A model generated the notes under the pieces. It worked only from the letters and a program-made list of their open reading frames with translations, did not search any database and was not told the DNA's origin. DNA of 64,000 nt from Moringa oleifera (taxonomy: Eukaryota > Streptophyta > Magnoliopsida > Brassicales > Moringaceae): positions 310,001 to 374,000 of the forward strand of contig JAJFZO010000235.1 in NCBI GenBank assembly GCA_021397835.1, in the 5' to 3' direction. Positions within the stretch are counted from its first letter, which is position 1. Every line of letters begins with the position of its first letter. Below are positions 35,882 through 49,800 of the stretch, piece after piece. Position numbers and translations under genes: made by a program.

Positions 35882-38800
35882 ATGGACAAAACTTTGATGT
35901 TTGCTAATAGAATATCAAAGGCATATGATGTAGGGGTGAATAACTTTTTGAATTATGTTGTTTAGAATAGTGATAACCCTGAATTAGTTCTGTATCCATG
36001 TATTAAATGTGGTAATATGAAGGGTCATACTCCATGTGAGATACAAAATTATTTATATGTATATGAAGTTAATAGTAGCTATCAAAATTGGATATGGTAT
36101 GGAGAAACTTGTATTGTTGGGTCTTCTAATAGTTAAGAATGCTAAGGTTGTTGGAGAGGTAGAACACATTGAAGAAGTTGATAACATTGTAGAAATGGTA
36201 CAAGAAGCATTTGCAGAATATGATAACTTTGACAGATTACTTTGTGATGTTGAAAAACCTCTGTATTCTGGATCAATGAAGTTCAATAAATTATCTGCTC
36301 CAGTTACATTGTACAATTTAAAGGCGAAATATAGTTGGTCTGATCAAAGCTTTAGTGATCTTTTAAGTTTGATTGCTATTTGATAATAATGAAATGCCTA
36401 CATCCATTTATAATGCCAAGAAAACATTGGATGCATTAGGCATGGAGTATCAAAAGATCCATGCCTATCTAAATGATTGCATATTATATCGGAAGGAGTT
36501 TCACGATGACATCAAATGTCTAACTTGTGAACTTTCAAGATGGAAAGTAATGAAGAATGGTAACAAAATAAAGATTGGTGTGCTTGCTAAAGTGTTATGG
36601 TATTTTCCACCAATACCAAGATTTAGAAAAATGTTTAAAAGTTCTGAAATATCAAATCACCTTACATGGCATTCAAATAAAAAGGAAATTGATGGTCAGT
36701 TAAGGCACCCAATGGATACACTATCATGGAAATTGGTTGACTACATATGGTCAGAGTTTGTTTCAAAGCCAAGAAACTTAAGGCTTGCTATATTAGCAGA
36801 TGGGATCAATCCACATAGTACATTGAGTAATTGATATAGCTATTGGCTGGTGATTATAGTGAATTATAATTTACCGCCATGGTTAAGAATGAAGAGAAAG
36901 TTCATGATGTTGACGTTACTAATATCAAGTCTTAAACAACTGGGTAATGATATCAATGTCTACTTGGCTTCGCTTATGGAAGACTTCAAAATGTTATGGG
37001 ACATAGGTGTGAAAGTATATGATGCGTACCACAACGAGCCATTAAACTTGAAAGCTATTTTGTTATGGATAATCAATGATTTTCCTACGTATGGTAATTT
37101 ATCTAGTTGTACTATTAAAGAATATTATGCTTGTCCTATCTATGCTGAGAACACCTAAGCTAGTCACTTAAAACATAGTAAAAAAAAGTAATATGTTCGA
37201 CACAAAAGATTCTTACGACGACATCATCCTTACCATAGACAGAAAAAGCTCTTCCATGGTGAACAAAAGTCAAAATTGCTCCCCAACCATTAAGTAGTGA
37301 AGAAGTCTTTAACAAAGTTCAATAGTTAGTAAATTCATGGGTGAAAGTCGAAGAAATAAAGTACAATTGGTAAAGAAGATGTTATTACACAGTGTTGGAA
37401 AAAGATGTCAATTTTTTTGACTTACCACATTGGAAGTCCATGCATAGTAGACATATTCTAGATGTCATGCACATTGAAAAGAACGTTTGTGATAGGCTTC
37501 TTGGGACATTGCTTGATATTCTTAGAAAATCTAAAAATGGATTAGTTTCTAGAATGGATTTGAAAGACATGGGGTTAAGGTCTGAATTGTAACCACAAGT
37601 TCATGGTAATCGTACATTTTTGCCGCCTGCATGCTATACTTTATCTAGGGAAGAAAAAAAATATTTTGTAAAGTTTTCAGTGAGATTAAGGTCCTAAATA
37701 AGTATTCTTCGAACATAAAAAATCTAGTATCCATGGATGATTTGAAACTATGTGGATTAAAATCCCATGATTGTCACATCCTAATGCAAGAACTTTTATT
37801 AATTGCTTTATGAGGGTGTTACCCAACATGTTAGATATGCTATTATTAGACTTTGTATGTTCTTTAATTTGTTATGCCAAAAGGTGATGGATGTGGCAAA
37901 GTTAGATGGAATCCAAAACGAACTTGTGACAACACTTTGTTTGCTGGAAAAGTACTTCCCTTCCAGCTTCTTTGATATTATAGTCCACCTCACTATTCAT
38001 CTTATCAAAAAAGTAAAATTATATGGTCCCATGTATTTACAATGAATGGACCCATTTGAATGTTATATGCAAGTGTTAAAGGGTTATGTTTGAAATCGTA
38101 ATAGACATGAGGGCAGTATTGCTGAGTTGTACCTTACATAAGAGGCATTATAATTCTGCGTTGATTATTTATCTACTATGGATATTATTAGGATTCCTTT
38201 ACAGAAGAATGTATTTGGTCACTTAACTCGAAATGGAAAAGCTCTAACTAGTGGAAGTGTTGAGAAAGCTAACAATGTTGTCCTTCATTAAGCGCACTTG
38301 TATGTTTTGATGAATACGAGCGAAGTTCAATCAATATAAACGGTAATTAAATTTTACAACTTATAGTTCATTGTTATATCAAATAATATTTGAATTATTG
38401 TTTGATGATTTATTCTTAATATGCAGTGAGTATTTAAATCAATTAAGGGTTGACAATTCTATTAAGCCAAAATGACTTCAATGGTTACATGATGAATAAA
38501 ATCAAACCTTAAGTAATTGGTTATGCACACGGGTAAGAATACTTATTCTTGTTTACACATTAAATTTATTTTTAATATGGTTCATCTAATATATGTTATG
38601 ATACAGATTGGGAATGAAATTTTATTATCCAATCATAATGTCTCATCAACACTACGATGGATTGGCCATGGTCATCGATCCACAGTAATCAAGTATCTTG
38701 GATATATCATCAACGATTGTCACAAAAGTGACAAGATAACTCAAGGATCCATCAAAATAGTGGTGTCACTCTAGTTGCCAACACCATGCAAATCTCCAGT

Positions 38801-39225
38801 ACTAAGGATAAAAATTTAATACATGGTGATTTATCATTCTATAAAGTTATATAAAAGATATGGGAATTAGATTATACAAGGTTTAGAGTTTCAGTTTTCA
38901 AATGTTATTGGATTGAGAATAGTAGTAGTGTTAAATTAACGATCTAGAAGTTATGCTAGTTGATCTCAATTGAATTGAACATAGAAATGTTCAGTTTATG
39001 TTAGCTTCACAAGCAAAATAAGTATTTTACATTGAAGATCCAATTGAAGCCAAATGGTCCATAGTATTGTCAACATCTCTAAAAGACTATGATGAAGATG
39101 ATTTATGTGATAATAGTGTAGAGCACGTCTTTTTGTTATAATTTGCCATCTATTGATTTATTTAACCAAATGGATGAGCATCATCTTGCATACGCTCGAG
39201 ACAATGCTGAAGGATTGTGGGTCTA
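35882..39225 (+). pseudogene. TNP2-type CACTA transposase, broken copy (element A)
   Basis: The remnant is collinear with the intact gene of element B. It starts at ATG 35882 (MDKTLMFANRISKAYDVG) and keeps the zinc-finger, core, DUF4218 and DUF4216 regions, but it is damaged. There is an early stop near 35966 (VV-stop-NSDNPEL) and a frame shift near 36130. The frame reopens at 36036-36383 and 36373-36834, with a stop after STLSN at 36834. Pieces follow at 36850-37158, 37392-37592 and 37803-38045. The short second exon (38428-38532) and third exon (from 38606) retain splice borders like those in B. The catalytic-core motif ADGINPH is still readable near 36800. It is non-functional. In a stretch compared by eye (about 36440-36570) roughly nine of ten bases match B. 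Confidence 0.92.
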
Positions 39226-39336
39226 AGTAGTTTTTAAGGTAGTGATCAATTGCCTCATGTGTCAAAGTTATCATATTTTTTATAATTTTTTTTATTTTTT
39301 TGGTTTTATCATATTATATAATGTTTTGCATATATG

Positions 39337-42300
39337 ATGGATCCTTCTGAACACTCAAACGAAGGCATTTAAGGCCGAACAAACGAGGTATCGCCAGTAT
39401 GCCTAAGATAATTGAGAGTCGTGCTTTCGATGTTAAGCTCACGATTTAAGTAAATGATAAAAGGTCAACCGATTGGGAGGAATGGCACCTAGTTCAATAG
39501 CTAAATTGGGGCGGTGGTACATAATACAATGCCCATAAATATCGAGAATTGGCACTCAGTAAGCAGTGAAATGAAAATAAGATTTGAAAGACCATATTGT
39601 TAAGTTAAATGAAACACAATGTATTAGTGCTTTTCAATTAGCTTATTGCTAATTAATTTGATTTGTACTAATCCACTTTTTTACAACACTTTGCAGGAGA
39701 CGTATGATATTGATGTGAGCATGAAGAGATACGTACTTCACTCTGTTGCAAACAAATGGAGGAACTTTAAGACCGATTTTACATCAAAGCACATATTCCC
39801 TCACATCGTTGAAATTTCTGTCATTTCTACCTAAACAATATATTAGTGCCATGGATGTTGGGGTGTGGCAGGACTTTGTGAACTTTCATATTACAGAAGA
39901 GTTTCAGGTATACATTTATAGTTAGTAAAATTTTTATTTATACAATTTTCTTCAAATGTTGATGTGTATTGATCTTACAGCAAAAGAGATAAATAGCAAA
40001 AAAGAAAAGAAAGAAGAATGTGTATGACCATCGTCAATCTAGAAAGGGATTTGTAGGGTTAAAAGTGAACTCATAAGTTATTTTTCATTTATTATGTTTA
40101 TAATTGATAATATATTCATTTAGTTGTACATTCTAAAACCTCCCATGTTGACTCTTTATGTTAAAAAAAGAAACAAGAATTGGGTAGCGACGCTTAAATT
40201 TATTGTGCCTTATTGTGGAAGGCTTTAAGATAGAATAAAAAAAAAGAATATATAAATGATGTAAGTCGACTGTGTGGGGAAACAATTTTAAGTGTAATTC
40301 AACTTTTTATAGTATTTATAGTTGTAAATTTCATGTTCATTAATTAATGTTATTATAATATTGTAGGATGAGTTGATGACACAGAGTACACAGGGTGAAT
40401 TTACAACCTTCGGTTCAGAAGACGTGTTGACGAAAGCTCTTGGTACAGTTGAGCACCTTGGATGCATTAGAGTCAAGGATCCGGGGTAACTATCACATTT
40501 ATTTTAGGAAGCCCAAAAAGTTAACTGTCCCTTAAGGTATGCAATTAGATCAACAGTAGTTGGTAGAGATGATGAGGTGGCTCATAAAGTATAAAGAAGT
40601 TTTGACAAACATTGTTGCGAACAAAGCTGATGATGTACAGCAAGAAAAATCTGCAAACCAATTTCGTTCGAATAAAGCTAGCAATAATATAACTGGGTTA
40701 TTGAATGAAGAAGAATATCCAACACGTCAATCACCTATGCCAGTCACACACTAGCACCTGCACTTGCACCGGCACCATATAGTAATAAAGTATGTCACAT
40801 GTTAATCATAGCAGATATGATATTAATAATATTACTAACGTAACTTCTATTTTTTTTTGGATCATTGTAGTGTAAGCAATGCCATAAGTTCATCTAGTCA
40901 TCAGACTACATAGTGGCAAGTGGGGTTATCTTCATGGATCATAATCCTAATCAAATAATCCATGGGCACCATTATTTTCTGGTGATGTTTGGGTGATAGT
41001 GGACGTAGATATTCATGGTGATGCATAGCTATTTCGCCCAAACCCTGATAGTAGATTGATAAATGTTTTTTCTGCACTTAGTTCAGTTATTGCTTGGCCT
41101 CAAGATTGGTTCATTATTGGTACACACAAGGTAATGTTTTTGGAAAATGTATTTCATAATGTCAATTAAGGTTGCAAAATTTTTTCAACTATCGACTATA
41201 AAACAACAAGGTAAGTTACCAGTTAAGAAAGCACAAACATTGACAAAAACACAATTATGGCAACAAGTATCTTCTGTTGGGCTACCACTAGGATTGTAGA
41301 AGATGTATAATTATGTAAACAAGGTGATGGCACCTGATGAAGTAATACACATACTTTTTACTGAAGTCTTTGCTTCTAATAGACATGTATTTATGCCTCG
41401 AGAAGATATTATGCAATTTTGTCACATGGAGGAGCTAAGTGTCACCATTATTCAGGCTTACATTGTGTACGTATGTCTTTTGAATTTTTATTGGTTTATT
41501 ATTGTTTGGCTACATCATATTTATATTTTTCTTACTTTTAATTATTTCAGTAAACTTTATACAAATTTAGTTACACTTGGCTTGAAAAAGTATTTTGTAT
41601 GTGCTGATCCGTCCACATTTTCATATGGAATGTCTATAAGTATAGACACCCAACCCGTCACCTAGCCAATAGAATGGTAGATCCATGTGAAAGAGAAGTA
41701 ATGATATTTCCTTATAACTTGAGTTAAGTTATAAAACTAGTTGAAATTATTAACAGTTTTGTTCATAATATTTTTAACATTTATTTTTCATAATTTAGGT
41801 AGTATTTGATGTTGGTGGTTGTCGAGCCTCGTGATTTTATGTATAGTATTTTTGATCCTTTGAACTATGGTTCTCATCAAGAACTAGATAAACTTATATC
41901 CACGTAAGTGAAAATATTTGCATTTATGCTAGTATGTATTTTTTCTTACTCTTAAGAATATGGATTATTTTCTATTTGTAACTCTTTTAAATTATTCCAA
42001 TTATCAAAGAATTAAGCAATTGGCACATTCTTGTGAGTATTCCTGCTAAGGTATGTATATTTAAACCTATATCTGATATTAGTTTTATTTATTTTGCAAA
42101 ATATAACAATTAAAAATTTTTAATGCAGTGTTCACGGACAGTATATTATGAAATTTTTAAGGGACATCATTGATGGACATCATAGAAATATCCGATATGC
42201 AAAATGGTAAGTTTTTTTAAGCATTCGTTCATGTAAATACTTCAGTATTTAATTGACGTGCTTACTAAAAGTTTTAATTGGACTAACTTTTTTTTTTTTA

Positions 42301-42402
42301 TAAATATAGTTAGTGAACATAGATACTTACACCCAATCGGATATTGATGAAGTTAGAAAGGAAGTTGGACAATTTCTTTAGAGTGCCATATTCGAAAGTT
42401 GA
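39337..42402 (+). pseudogene. CACTA second gene (TNP1-like plus Ulp1-like protease), broken copy (element A)
   Basis: The remnant is collinear with 46736-43628 of element B. It starts MDPSEHSNEG at 39337 and ends with DEVRKEVGQFL near 42350-42380. The exons at 39697-39910, 40367-40790, 40870-41130, 41200-41470 and 41551-41735 are recognisable. Many stops interrupt them. The protease region is lost functionally: the catalytic His-Trp pair reads Tyr-Leu near 41805, and the segment that should carry the catalytic Cys (ECGYY in B) is deleted near 42130. It has the AAGAGATAAATAGC nonsense site at 39984-39997 in common with B. Confidence 0.88.
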
Positions 42403-42867
42403 ACCTTGAAGATTTTGTATACATGAACATCATTGAATTTATATAGTTGAATTTTTAGGATTGTGTAATAATGTATATTTTAAACTTATGTATTGTACAT
42501 ATGGAGTTCAATTATGACACTATTTTTTTTGTTCTATTCATCTTTTATTACTTTTTTAGATTGGATTATTTTGAGTGTTTTCAAACATGAAAGAAGTAAT
42601 GATGGTTTCAATGAAAATCGTATTGAAGTGTATAACAAGAAAAAAAAATTTTCATTGAAGTGTTGGTATTGAAATGTTGGTATTGAAGTGTTGGTGTAAT
42701 TATGTTGAAGGAAGAAAGATAGTATAGTTGTTTCATTTAAGGTTATTACAAAAAGAATTGTAATTAGTGTATTTGATAATCGTATACTTATATGTGTTGA
42801 TTAAATTTAATTGAAAAGTCATATTTATATATTATAATTTAATTTTGATGGAGAAAATTTGATTGCA
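42403..42867 (+). other. 3' non-coding region of element A, up to the B insertion
   Basis: AT-rich sequence with a local duplication (GTGTTGGTATTGAA at ~42660-42690). It ends with the GCA at 42865-42867 that is duplicated at 54164-54166. Confidence 0.7.
42865..42867. repeat. Target-site duplication GCA, left of element B
   Basis: GCA occurs directly before CACTACTAC and again at 54164-54166 directly after GTAGTAGTG. Confidence 0.92.
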
Positions 42868-43280
42868 CACTACTACAAATAAAAGCTTTAATGACAGTTA
42901 AAAATGGTTTTTAATGACAGTTGTAAAAGTGTCATCTTTGTTCGTGTCATTAAAGGGGAGAGTTTTTAATGACAGTTTTTGAACTGTCATTAAAGGGGGT
43001 GCCTTCGATGACAGTTCATACAGAACTGTCGTTAAAGGGGGGTACCCTTCAACGACAGTTCAAGCAGAACTGTCATTAAAGGGGGGTACCCTTCAACGAC
43101 AGTTCAAGCAGAACTGTCGTTAAAGGGGGGTACCCTTCAATGACAGTTCCAAACAAAACTGTCATTAAAAGGGGGTACTCTTTAATGACAGTTCCAAAGA
43201 AACTGTCATTAAAAAGGGTACCCTTTAACGACAGTTCTGTTGGAACTGTCGTTAAAAGAGGATACCCATTAAAGGTATTT
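42868..43280 (-). repeat. 3' terminal repeat and subterminal palindromes of element B
   Basis: About eight units of ~50 bp lie in tandem. Each is a palindrome such as CTTTAATGACAGTTCCAA facing GAACTGTCATTAAAGG, separated by GGGGGTACCC. A frame over this block simply repeats the unit. The motifs are likely binding sites for the element's own proteins, by analogy with other CACTA elements. Confidence 0.85.
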
Positions 43281-43627
43281 TTTGTATTTATTTCAAAATA
43301 AATAAAATTTATATTATCCAAAACCTATTTTCACATCATCCATATACATCAATACAATTCTTCACAATATATATGCAACCAAAATTTTTATGTTATACAC
43401 TTCAATACCATTCTAACAGAGATCATCATTACTTCTTTCATATCTGAAAACACTCAAAATAATGTAATGCCAAAAAGTAATAAGAGACAAACAAAACAAA
43501 AGATCACTAATATTTGATGTTATAATTAAACTCTATATGTACAATACATAAGTTAAAATATTACACAATCATAAAAATTCAACTATATAAATTCAATAAT
43601 GGTCATGTGTACAAAAATCTTCAAGAT
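43281..43627 (-). other. 3' non-coding region of element B
   Basis: AT-rich sequence between the second gene's stop and the subterminal palindromes. It is similar to 42403-42867 plus 54164-54300 of A. No gene is seen. Confidence 0.7.
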
Positions 43628-46600
43628 TCAACTTTCTAATATGGCACTCCAAAGAAATTGTCCAACCTCCTTTCTAACTTCATCAATATCCGATTGGGTG
43701 TAAGTATCTATGTCCATTAACTATATTTCAAAAAAAAAAAGGTTAGTCCAATTAAAATTTTGTTCACACACATCAATTAATTACTTAAGTATTTACATAA
43801 GCAAATGATTAAAAACTTACCATTTTTGCATATGGGATATTTTTATCACGTCTATCAATGATGTCCCTTAAAAATTTCATAATATAATATCCACATTCAG
43901 TATTTGAAGGCTGATGTGGACACTGCATTAAAAATTTATCATTATTACATTTTCCAAAATAAATAAAACTAACATCATATATAGGTTTAAATATGCATAC
44001 CTTAGCAGGAATACTCCTAGGAATGCGCCTATTGCTTGATTCTTTGAAAACTTGAAACAATTTAATAGAACTGCTAACAGAAAATAATTAATATTATTAA
44101 GAGTAAGAAAAAATATATACTAACATAAATGAAAATATTTTCACTTACGTGGACATAAGTTGATCTAGTTCTTGACGAGAACCATGGTTCAAAGGATCAA
44201 AAACACTGTACACAAAATTACAAGGCTCGACAACCACCAACAACCAGTGCTGCCAACATTATGAAAAATAAATGTAAAAAATATGTTAAACAAATCTATT
44301 AATAATTTTAATTAGTATTATAACTTACCTCAAGTTATAAGGAAATATCACTACTCCTTCGTCACATGGATCCATCATTCTATTAGCTAAGTGACGAGCT
44401 TGAGTGTCTATACTTATAGACATTCCATATGACAATGTTGACGGATCAGCAAATACAAAATACTTTCTAAAGCCAAGTGCAGCCAAATCTGTATAAAGTT
44501 TACTGAAATAACAAAGAGTAAGAAAAATATAAATATGATGCAGCCAAATAATAATAACCAAATAAAAATTCAAAAGACATACGTACACAATGTAAGCCTG
44601 AATAATGGTGACACTTAGCTCTTCCATGTGACAAAATTGCATGATATCTTCTCGAGCCACAAATACATGTCCATCAGAAGCAAAGACTTCAATAAAAGGT
44701 ATGTGTATTGCTTCATCAGGTGCCATCACCTTATTCACATAATTATACATCTTCTGTAATCCTTGTGGTAGCCCAACGGAAGATACTTGTTGTGATGATT
44801 GTGGTTTTGTCAATGTTGGTGCTTTCTTAACTGGCAACTTACCTTGTTTCTTTATAGTCGATAGCTGAAAAAATTTTGCAAACTTAGTTCACATTAATAG
44901 GTTGACTTTATAAAATATATTACCAAAAACATTACCTCACGTGTACCAACAATGACCCAATCTCAAGGCCAAGCAACAACTGAACCAAGTGCAGAAAAAA
45001 CATTTGTCAGTCCACCTTCTGGGTTAGGACGAGGCAACGGTGCATCACCATGAATAGCTACATCCACTGTCACCCGAACATCACCAGAAAATAATGGACG
45101 CCCGTGGATGAACTGATTAGTAGTATGATCCATGAAGATAACCCCACTTGCCACTATGTAGTCTGATGACTGGATGAACATATGGCATGGCTCACACTGT
45201 AATGATCCAAAAAACAATAAGTAGCGTTCGTAATATTATTAATATCACATCTACTATGAATAACATGTAACATACTTTGTTGTCGTGTGGTGCCACTGTA
45301 GGTGCTGGTGGTGTGACTGGCATAGGTGACTGAGGTATTGGATATTCTTCTTCCTCCAATAAACCCGTTATATTATTGCTAGCTTTACTTGAACGAAATT
45401 GCATTGTAGATTTTTCTTGTTGGATATCATCATTTTTGTTCGCAACAATGTTTGTCAAAACCTCTTTATGCTCAGTAAACCACCTTATCATCTATGTCAA
45501 TTGTTGTTGATCTAATTGCATACCTTGAGGGACATTCAACTTTCTGGGCTTCCCAAAATAAGATGTGATAGTTACCCCAGATCCTTGACCTCTAATTCGT
45601 CCGGGGTGCTCAGGTGTACCAAGAGCTTTCGTCAGTACATCTTCTGGACCGAAGTTTGTAAATTTACCTTCTGTGCTCTGTGTCATCAACTCATCCTACA
45701 ATATTATAATAAAATTAATCAATAAACATGAAATTTGTTACTATAAATGCTAGAAAAAAGTTGAACTATACTTACAATTCTTTCCCCACACAGTCGACTC
45801 GCATCATTCACATATTCTCCCTTCTTATTCTGTCGTGAAGCCTTCCACAATAAGGCACGATCAATTTCAGCATCGCTACCCAATGCTTGTTTCTTTTTTT
45901 AACATAAAGAGTGATCATGTTAGATTTTAGAATGGATTACCAAATGAATACATTATCAATTATAAACATAATAAATGGAAGAGAAAAACTTACAAGTTCA
46001 CTTTCCAGCCCTGCAAATCCCTTTCTAGATAGACGATGATCGTACACATTCTTCTTTCTTTTCTCTTTTGCTATTTATCTCTTTTCCTGTAAGATCAATA
46101 CACATCAACATTTGGAGAAAATTATATAAACAAAAACTTTATTAACTATAAATACATACCTGAAACTCTTCTGTCATACGAGAGTTCACAAATTCTTGCC
46201 ATACCCCAACATCAATAACACTTCTATATTCTTCAGGTGGAAGTGATAAAAATTCCAAGTCATCAATGTGAGGGAATATGTGCTTTGATGTAAGATTGGT
46301 CTTGAAGTTTCTCCATTTGTTTGCAGCAGACTGAAGTACGTACCTTTTCATACTCGCATCAAGATCATACGTCTCCTACAACATATTATAAAAAAGTGAA
46401 TTGGTGCAAATCAAATTAATTAGCAGTAAACTAATTGAAAAGCAATACCACATTGTGTTTCATTTAACTTACCAATATTGTCTCCCAAATCTTATTTTTC
46501 ATTTCAATGCTTACTAAGTGCCAATTCACGATATTTATAGGCACCGTATTACGTACCACCACCCCAATATAGCTATTGAATTGGACGCCATTTCTTCCAA

Positions 46601-46736
46601 TTGGTTGACCTTTATCATTTACCTCGATCGTGAGCTTAACTCCGGAAGCACGACTTTTAATTATCTTAGGCATACCGGTGATACCTCGTTTTTTGGGCCC
46701 TTGAGAGCCTTCATTGGAGTGTTCAGAAGGATCCAT
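43628..46736 (-). pseudogene. CACTA second gene (TNP1-like plus Ulp1-like protease), element B
   Basis: I can trace twelve exons with GT-AG borders: 46736-46473, 46375-46160, 46086-45994, 45892-45776, 45695-45276, 45196-44936, 44864-44587, 44502-44329, about 44253-44149, 44070-44001, 43922-43821 and 43720-43628. Together they give about 730 codons. The first exon starts MDPSEHSNEG. Exons 2-5 resemble the Transposase_24/TNP1 region of plant CACTA proteins (YVLQSAANKWRNFK, ALGTPEHPGRIRG). Exon 6 holds GRPLFSGDVRVTVD and GSVVAWP. Exons 8-11 resemble the Ulp1 (C48) cysteine protease fold, with HWLLVV, DPLNHG and ECGYYIM supplying a His-Asp-Cys triad. Defects are a stop TAA in exon 3 (AAGAGATAA), TAG in exon 5 after QQQLT, TGA in exon 6 after AWP, and an acceptor AG changed to TG before exon 9. 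Unless splicing avoids these, no full protein is made. Confidence 0.85.
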
Positions 46737-46883
46737 CAAATCTGTGAACAATAACAAAATATGGTTAGCATCATATATGCAAAATATGATATAACATGAT
46801 AAAATTAAAAAAATAAAATAAAATTATAAAAAAACATAATAACTTTGACACATGAGACAATTGATTATTACCTTAAAAAATAC

Positions 46884-49800
46884 TCAAACCCAAAATCCTT
46901 CATCATTGTCTCGAGCATACACAAGATGATGCTCATCCATTTGGTCAAATAAATCAGTAGGTGGCAAATTATTACAAGAAGACATGTGCTCCATACTAAT
47001 ATCGCATAAATCATCATCTTCATCATAGTCTCGTGGAGGCGTTGACAGCACTACAGACCATTTGGCATCAATTGGATCTTCAATGTAAAATACTTGTCTT
47101 GCTTGTGAAGCCAATATAAACTGATCATTCTTATGTCCAATCCGATTGAGATCAACTAGCACAACTCCTAGATCATCAACTTTAACACCGCTACTATTCT
47201 CAATCCAATCACATTTGAAAACTGGAACTCTGAAAGTTGTATAATCTAGTTCCCATATTTCTTGTATAACTCCATAAAATGACAAATCACCATATATTGG
47301 ATTTTTATCCTTAGCACTGGAGATTTGCATGGTGTTGGCAACTAGAGTGACACCACTATTTTGATGGATCCTTGAGTTATCTCGTTGTTTTGTGTAAAAG
47401 CGACAATCGTTGATGATATATCCAGGATACTTGATTATTGTGGATCGAGGACCATGGGCAAGCCATCGTAGTGTTGATGAGACATTATGATTGGATGATA
47501 AAAGTTCATTCTCAATCTGTATCATAACATATATTAGATGATCCATATTAAAAATAAATTTAATGTCTAGATAATAACAAGTATTCTTACCTGTGTGCGT
47601 AACCAATTACTTAAGGTTCGATTTTGTTCATCATGTAACCATTTGAGTCGTTTTGACTTGATAGAATTGTCGACCCTTAACTGATTTAAGTGCTCACTGC
47701 ATGTTAAGAATAAATCATCATATAATAATTCAAATATTATTTCATATAATAATAAAATATAAGTCATGAAATTTAATTACCTTATATATGGTTGAACTTC
47801 ACTCGTATTCATCAAAACATACAAGTGCGCTTGATGAAGGAGGACATGATCAGCTTTCTCAACATTTCCACTAGTTAGAGCTTTTCCATTCCGAGTTGAA
47901 TGACCAAGTACATTCTTCCGTGGGGGAATTCCAATAATATTCATATCAGATAAATAGTCAACGCAAAATTCTAATGCCTCTTCTGCAATGTACGACTCAG
48001 CAATACTACCCTCAGGTCTATTACGATTTCGAACATAACCCTTTAACACTTTCATGTATCTCTCAAATGGGTACATCCATCGTAAATACACGGGACCACA
48101 TAATTTTACTTCTCTGATAAGATGAACTGTGAGGTGGACCATAATATCAAAAAAGCTGGGAGGAAAGTACTTCTCAAGCAAACAAAGTGTTGTGACAAGT
48201 TCGTTTTGAATTCCATCTAACTTTGACACGTCCACCACCTTTTGGCATAACAAATTGAAGAACATGCAAAGTCTGATGAGAGCATATCTAACATGTTTCG
48301 GTAGAACACCTCGTAAAGCAATAGGTAAAAGTTGTTGCATTAGGATGTGACAATCATGCGACTTCAACCCATATAGTTTCAAGTCGTCCATGGATACTAG
48401 ATTTCTGATGTTCGAAGAATACCCATCCGGTACCTTAATCTCACTGAAAACTTTACAAAATATTCTTTTTTCTTCTCTAGATAAAGTGTAGCATGCAGGT
48501 GGTAGAAATGTACGATTACCGCGAACTTGTGGTTCCAACTCAGACCTTAACCCCATATCTTTCAAATCCATTATTGCTGCTAATCCATCTTTAGATTTTC
48601 CTAGAATATCAAGCAATGTCCCAAGAAGACTATCACAAATATTCTTTTCAATGTGCATGACATCTAGAATATGTCTAATATGCATGGACTTCCAATATGG
48701 TAAATCAAAGAAAATCGACCTTTTTTTCCAGCACTGTGTAACAACATCTTCTTTACCCATTGTACTTCGTTTCTTCGACTTTCCCCATGAATTTACTAAA
48801 CATTGAACTTTTTGAAAGACTTCTTCACTGCTTAATGGTTGGGGAGCAATTCTGAATTCTTGTTCACCATTGAAGACCTTTTTCTGTTTGCGGTAAGGAT
48901 GATGTCGTGGTAAGAATCTCCTGTGTCCAACATATGACATCTTTTTACTATATTTTAAGTGACTAGATTGGGTGTTCTCAGCACAAATAGGACAAGCATA
49001 ATACCCTTTAACAATACAACCAGATAAATTACCATATGCAGGAAAATCATTGATTGTCCTTAACAAAACAGCTTTCAAGTAAAATGATTCATTACGGTAC
49101 GCATCATGTACTTTTACACCTGTGTCCCATAACATTTTTAAGTCTTCTATAAGTGGAGCCAAATAGACATCAATATCATTACCAGGTTGTTTAGGACCTG
49201 ATATTAGTAACGTCAACATCATGAACTTTCTCTTCATTGTTAACCATGGCGGTAAATTATAGTTCACCATAATCACCGGCCAACAACTATATCGACTACT
49301 CAATGTACTATGAGGATTAATCCCATCTGCTGATATAGCAAGCCTTAAGTTTCTTGGCTCTGAAGCAAACTCTGGCCACATGTAGTCAACCAATTTCCAT
49401 GAGGGTGTATCTGATGGATGCCTCAACTGACCATCAATTTCCCTTTTATTTGAATGCCATGTAAGCTGTTTTGATATTTCAAAACTTTTGAACATTCTTC
49501 TAAATCTTGGTATTGGTGGAAAATACCATAACACCTTAGCAGGCACACCAGTCTTTATTTTGTTACCGTTTTTCATTACTTTCCATCTTGAAAGTCCACA
49601 AGTTGGACATTGAATGTCATCCTGAAACTCCTTCCGATATAATATGCAATCATTTGGACAAGCATGAATCTTTTGATACTCCATCCCTAATGCATTCAAT
49701 GTTTTCTTGGCATCATACATGGATGTAGGCATTTCATTATTATCAGGCAAAATGTCGGCAATTAAATTTAAAAGATCACTGAAGCTTTGATCGGACCAAC

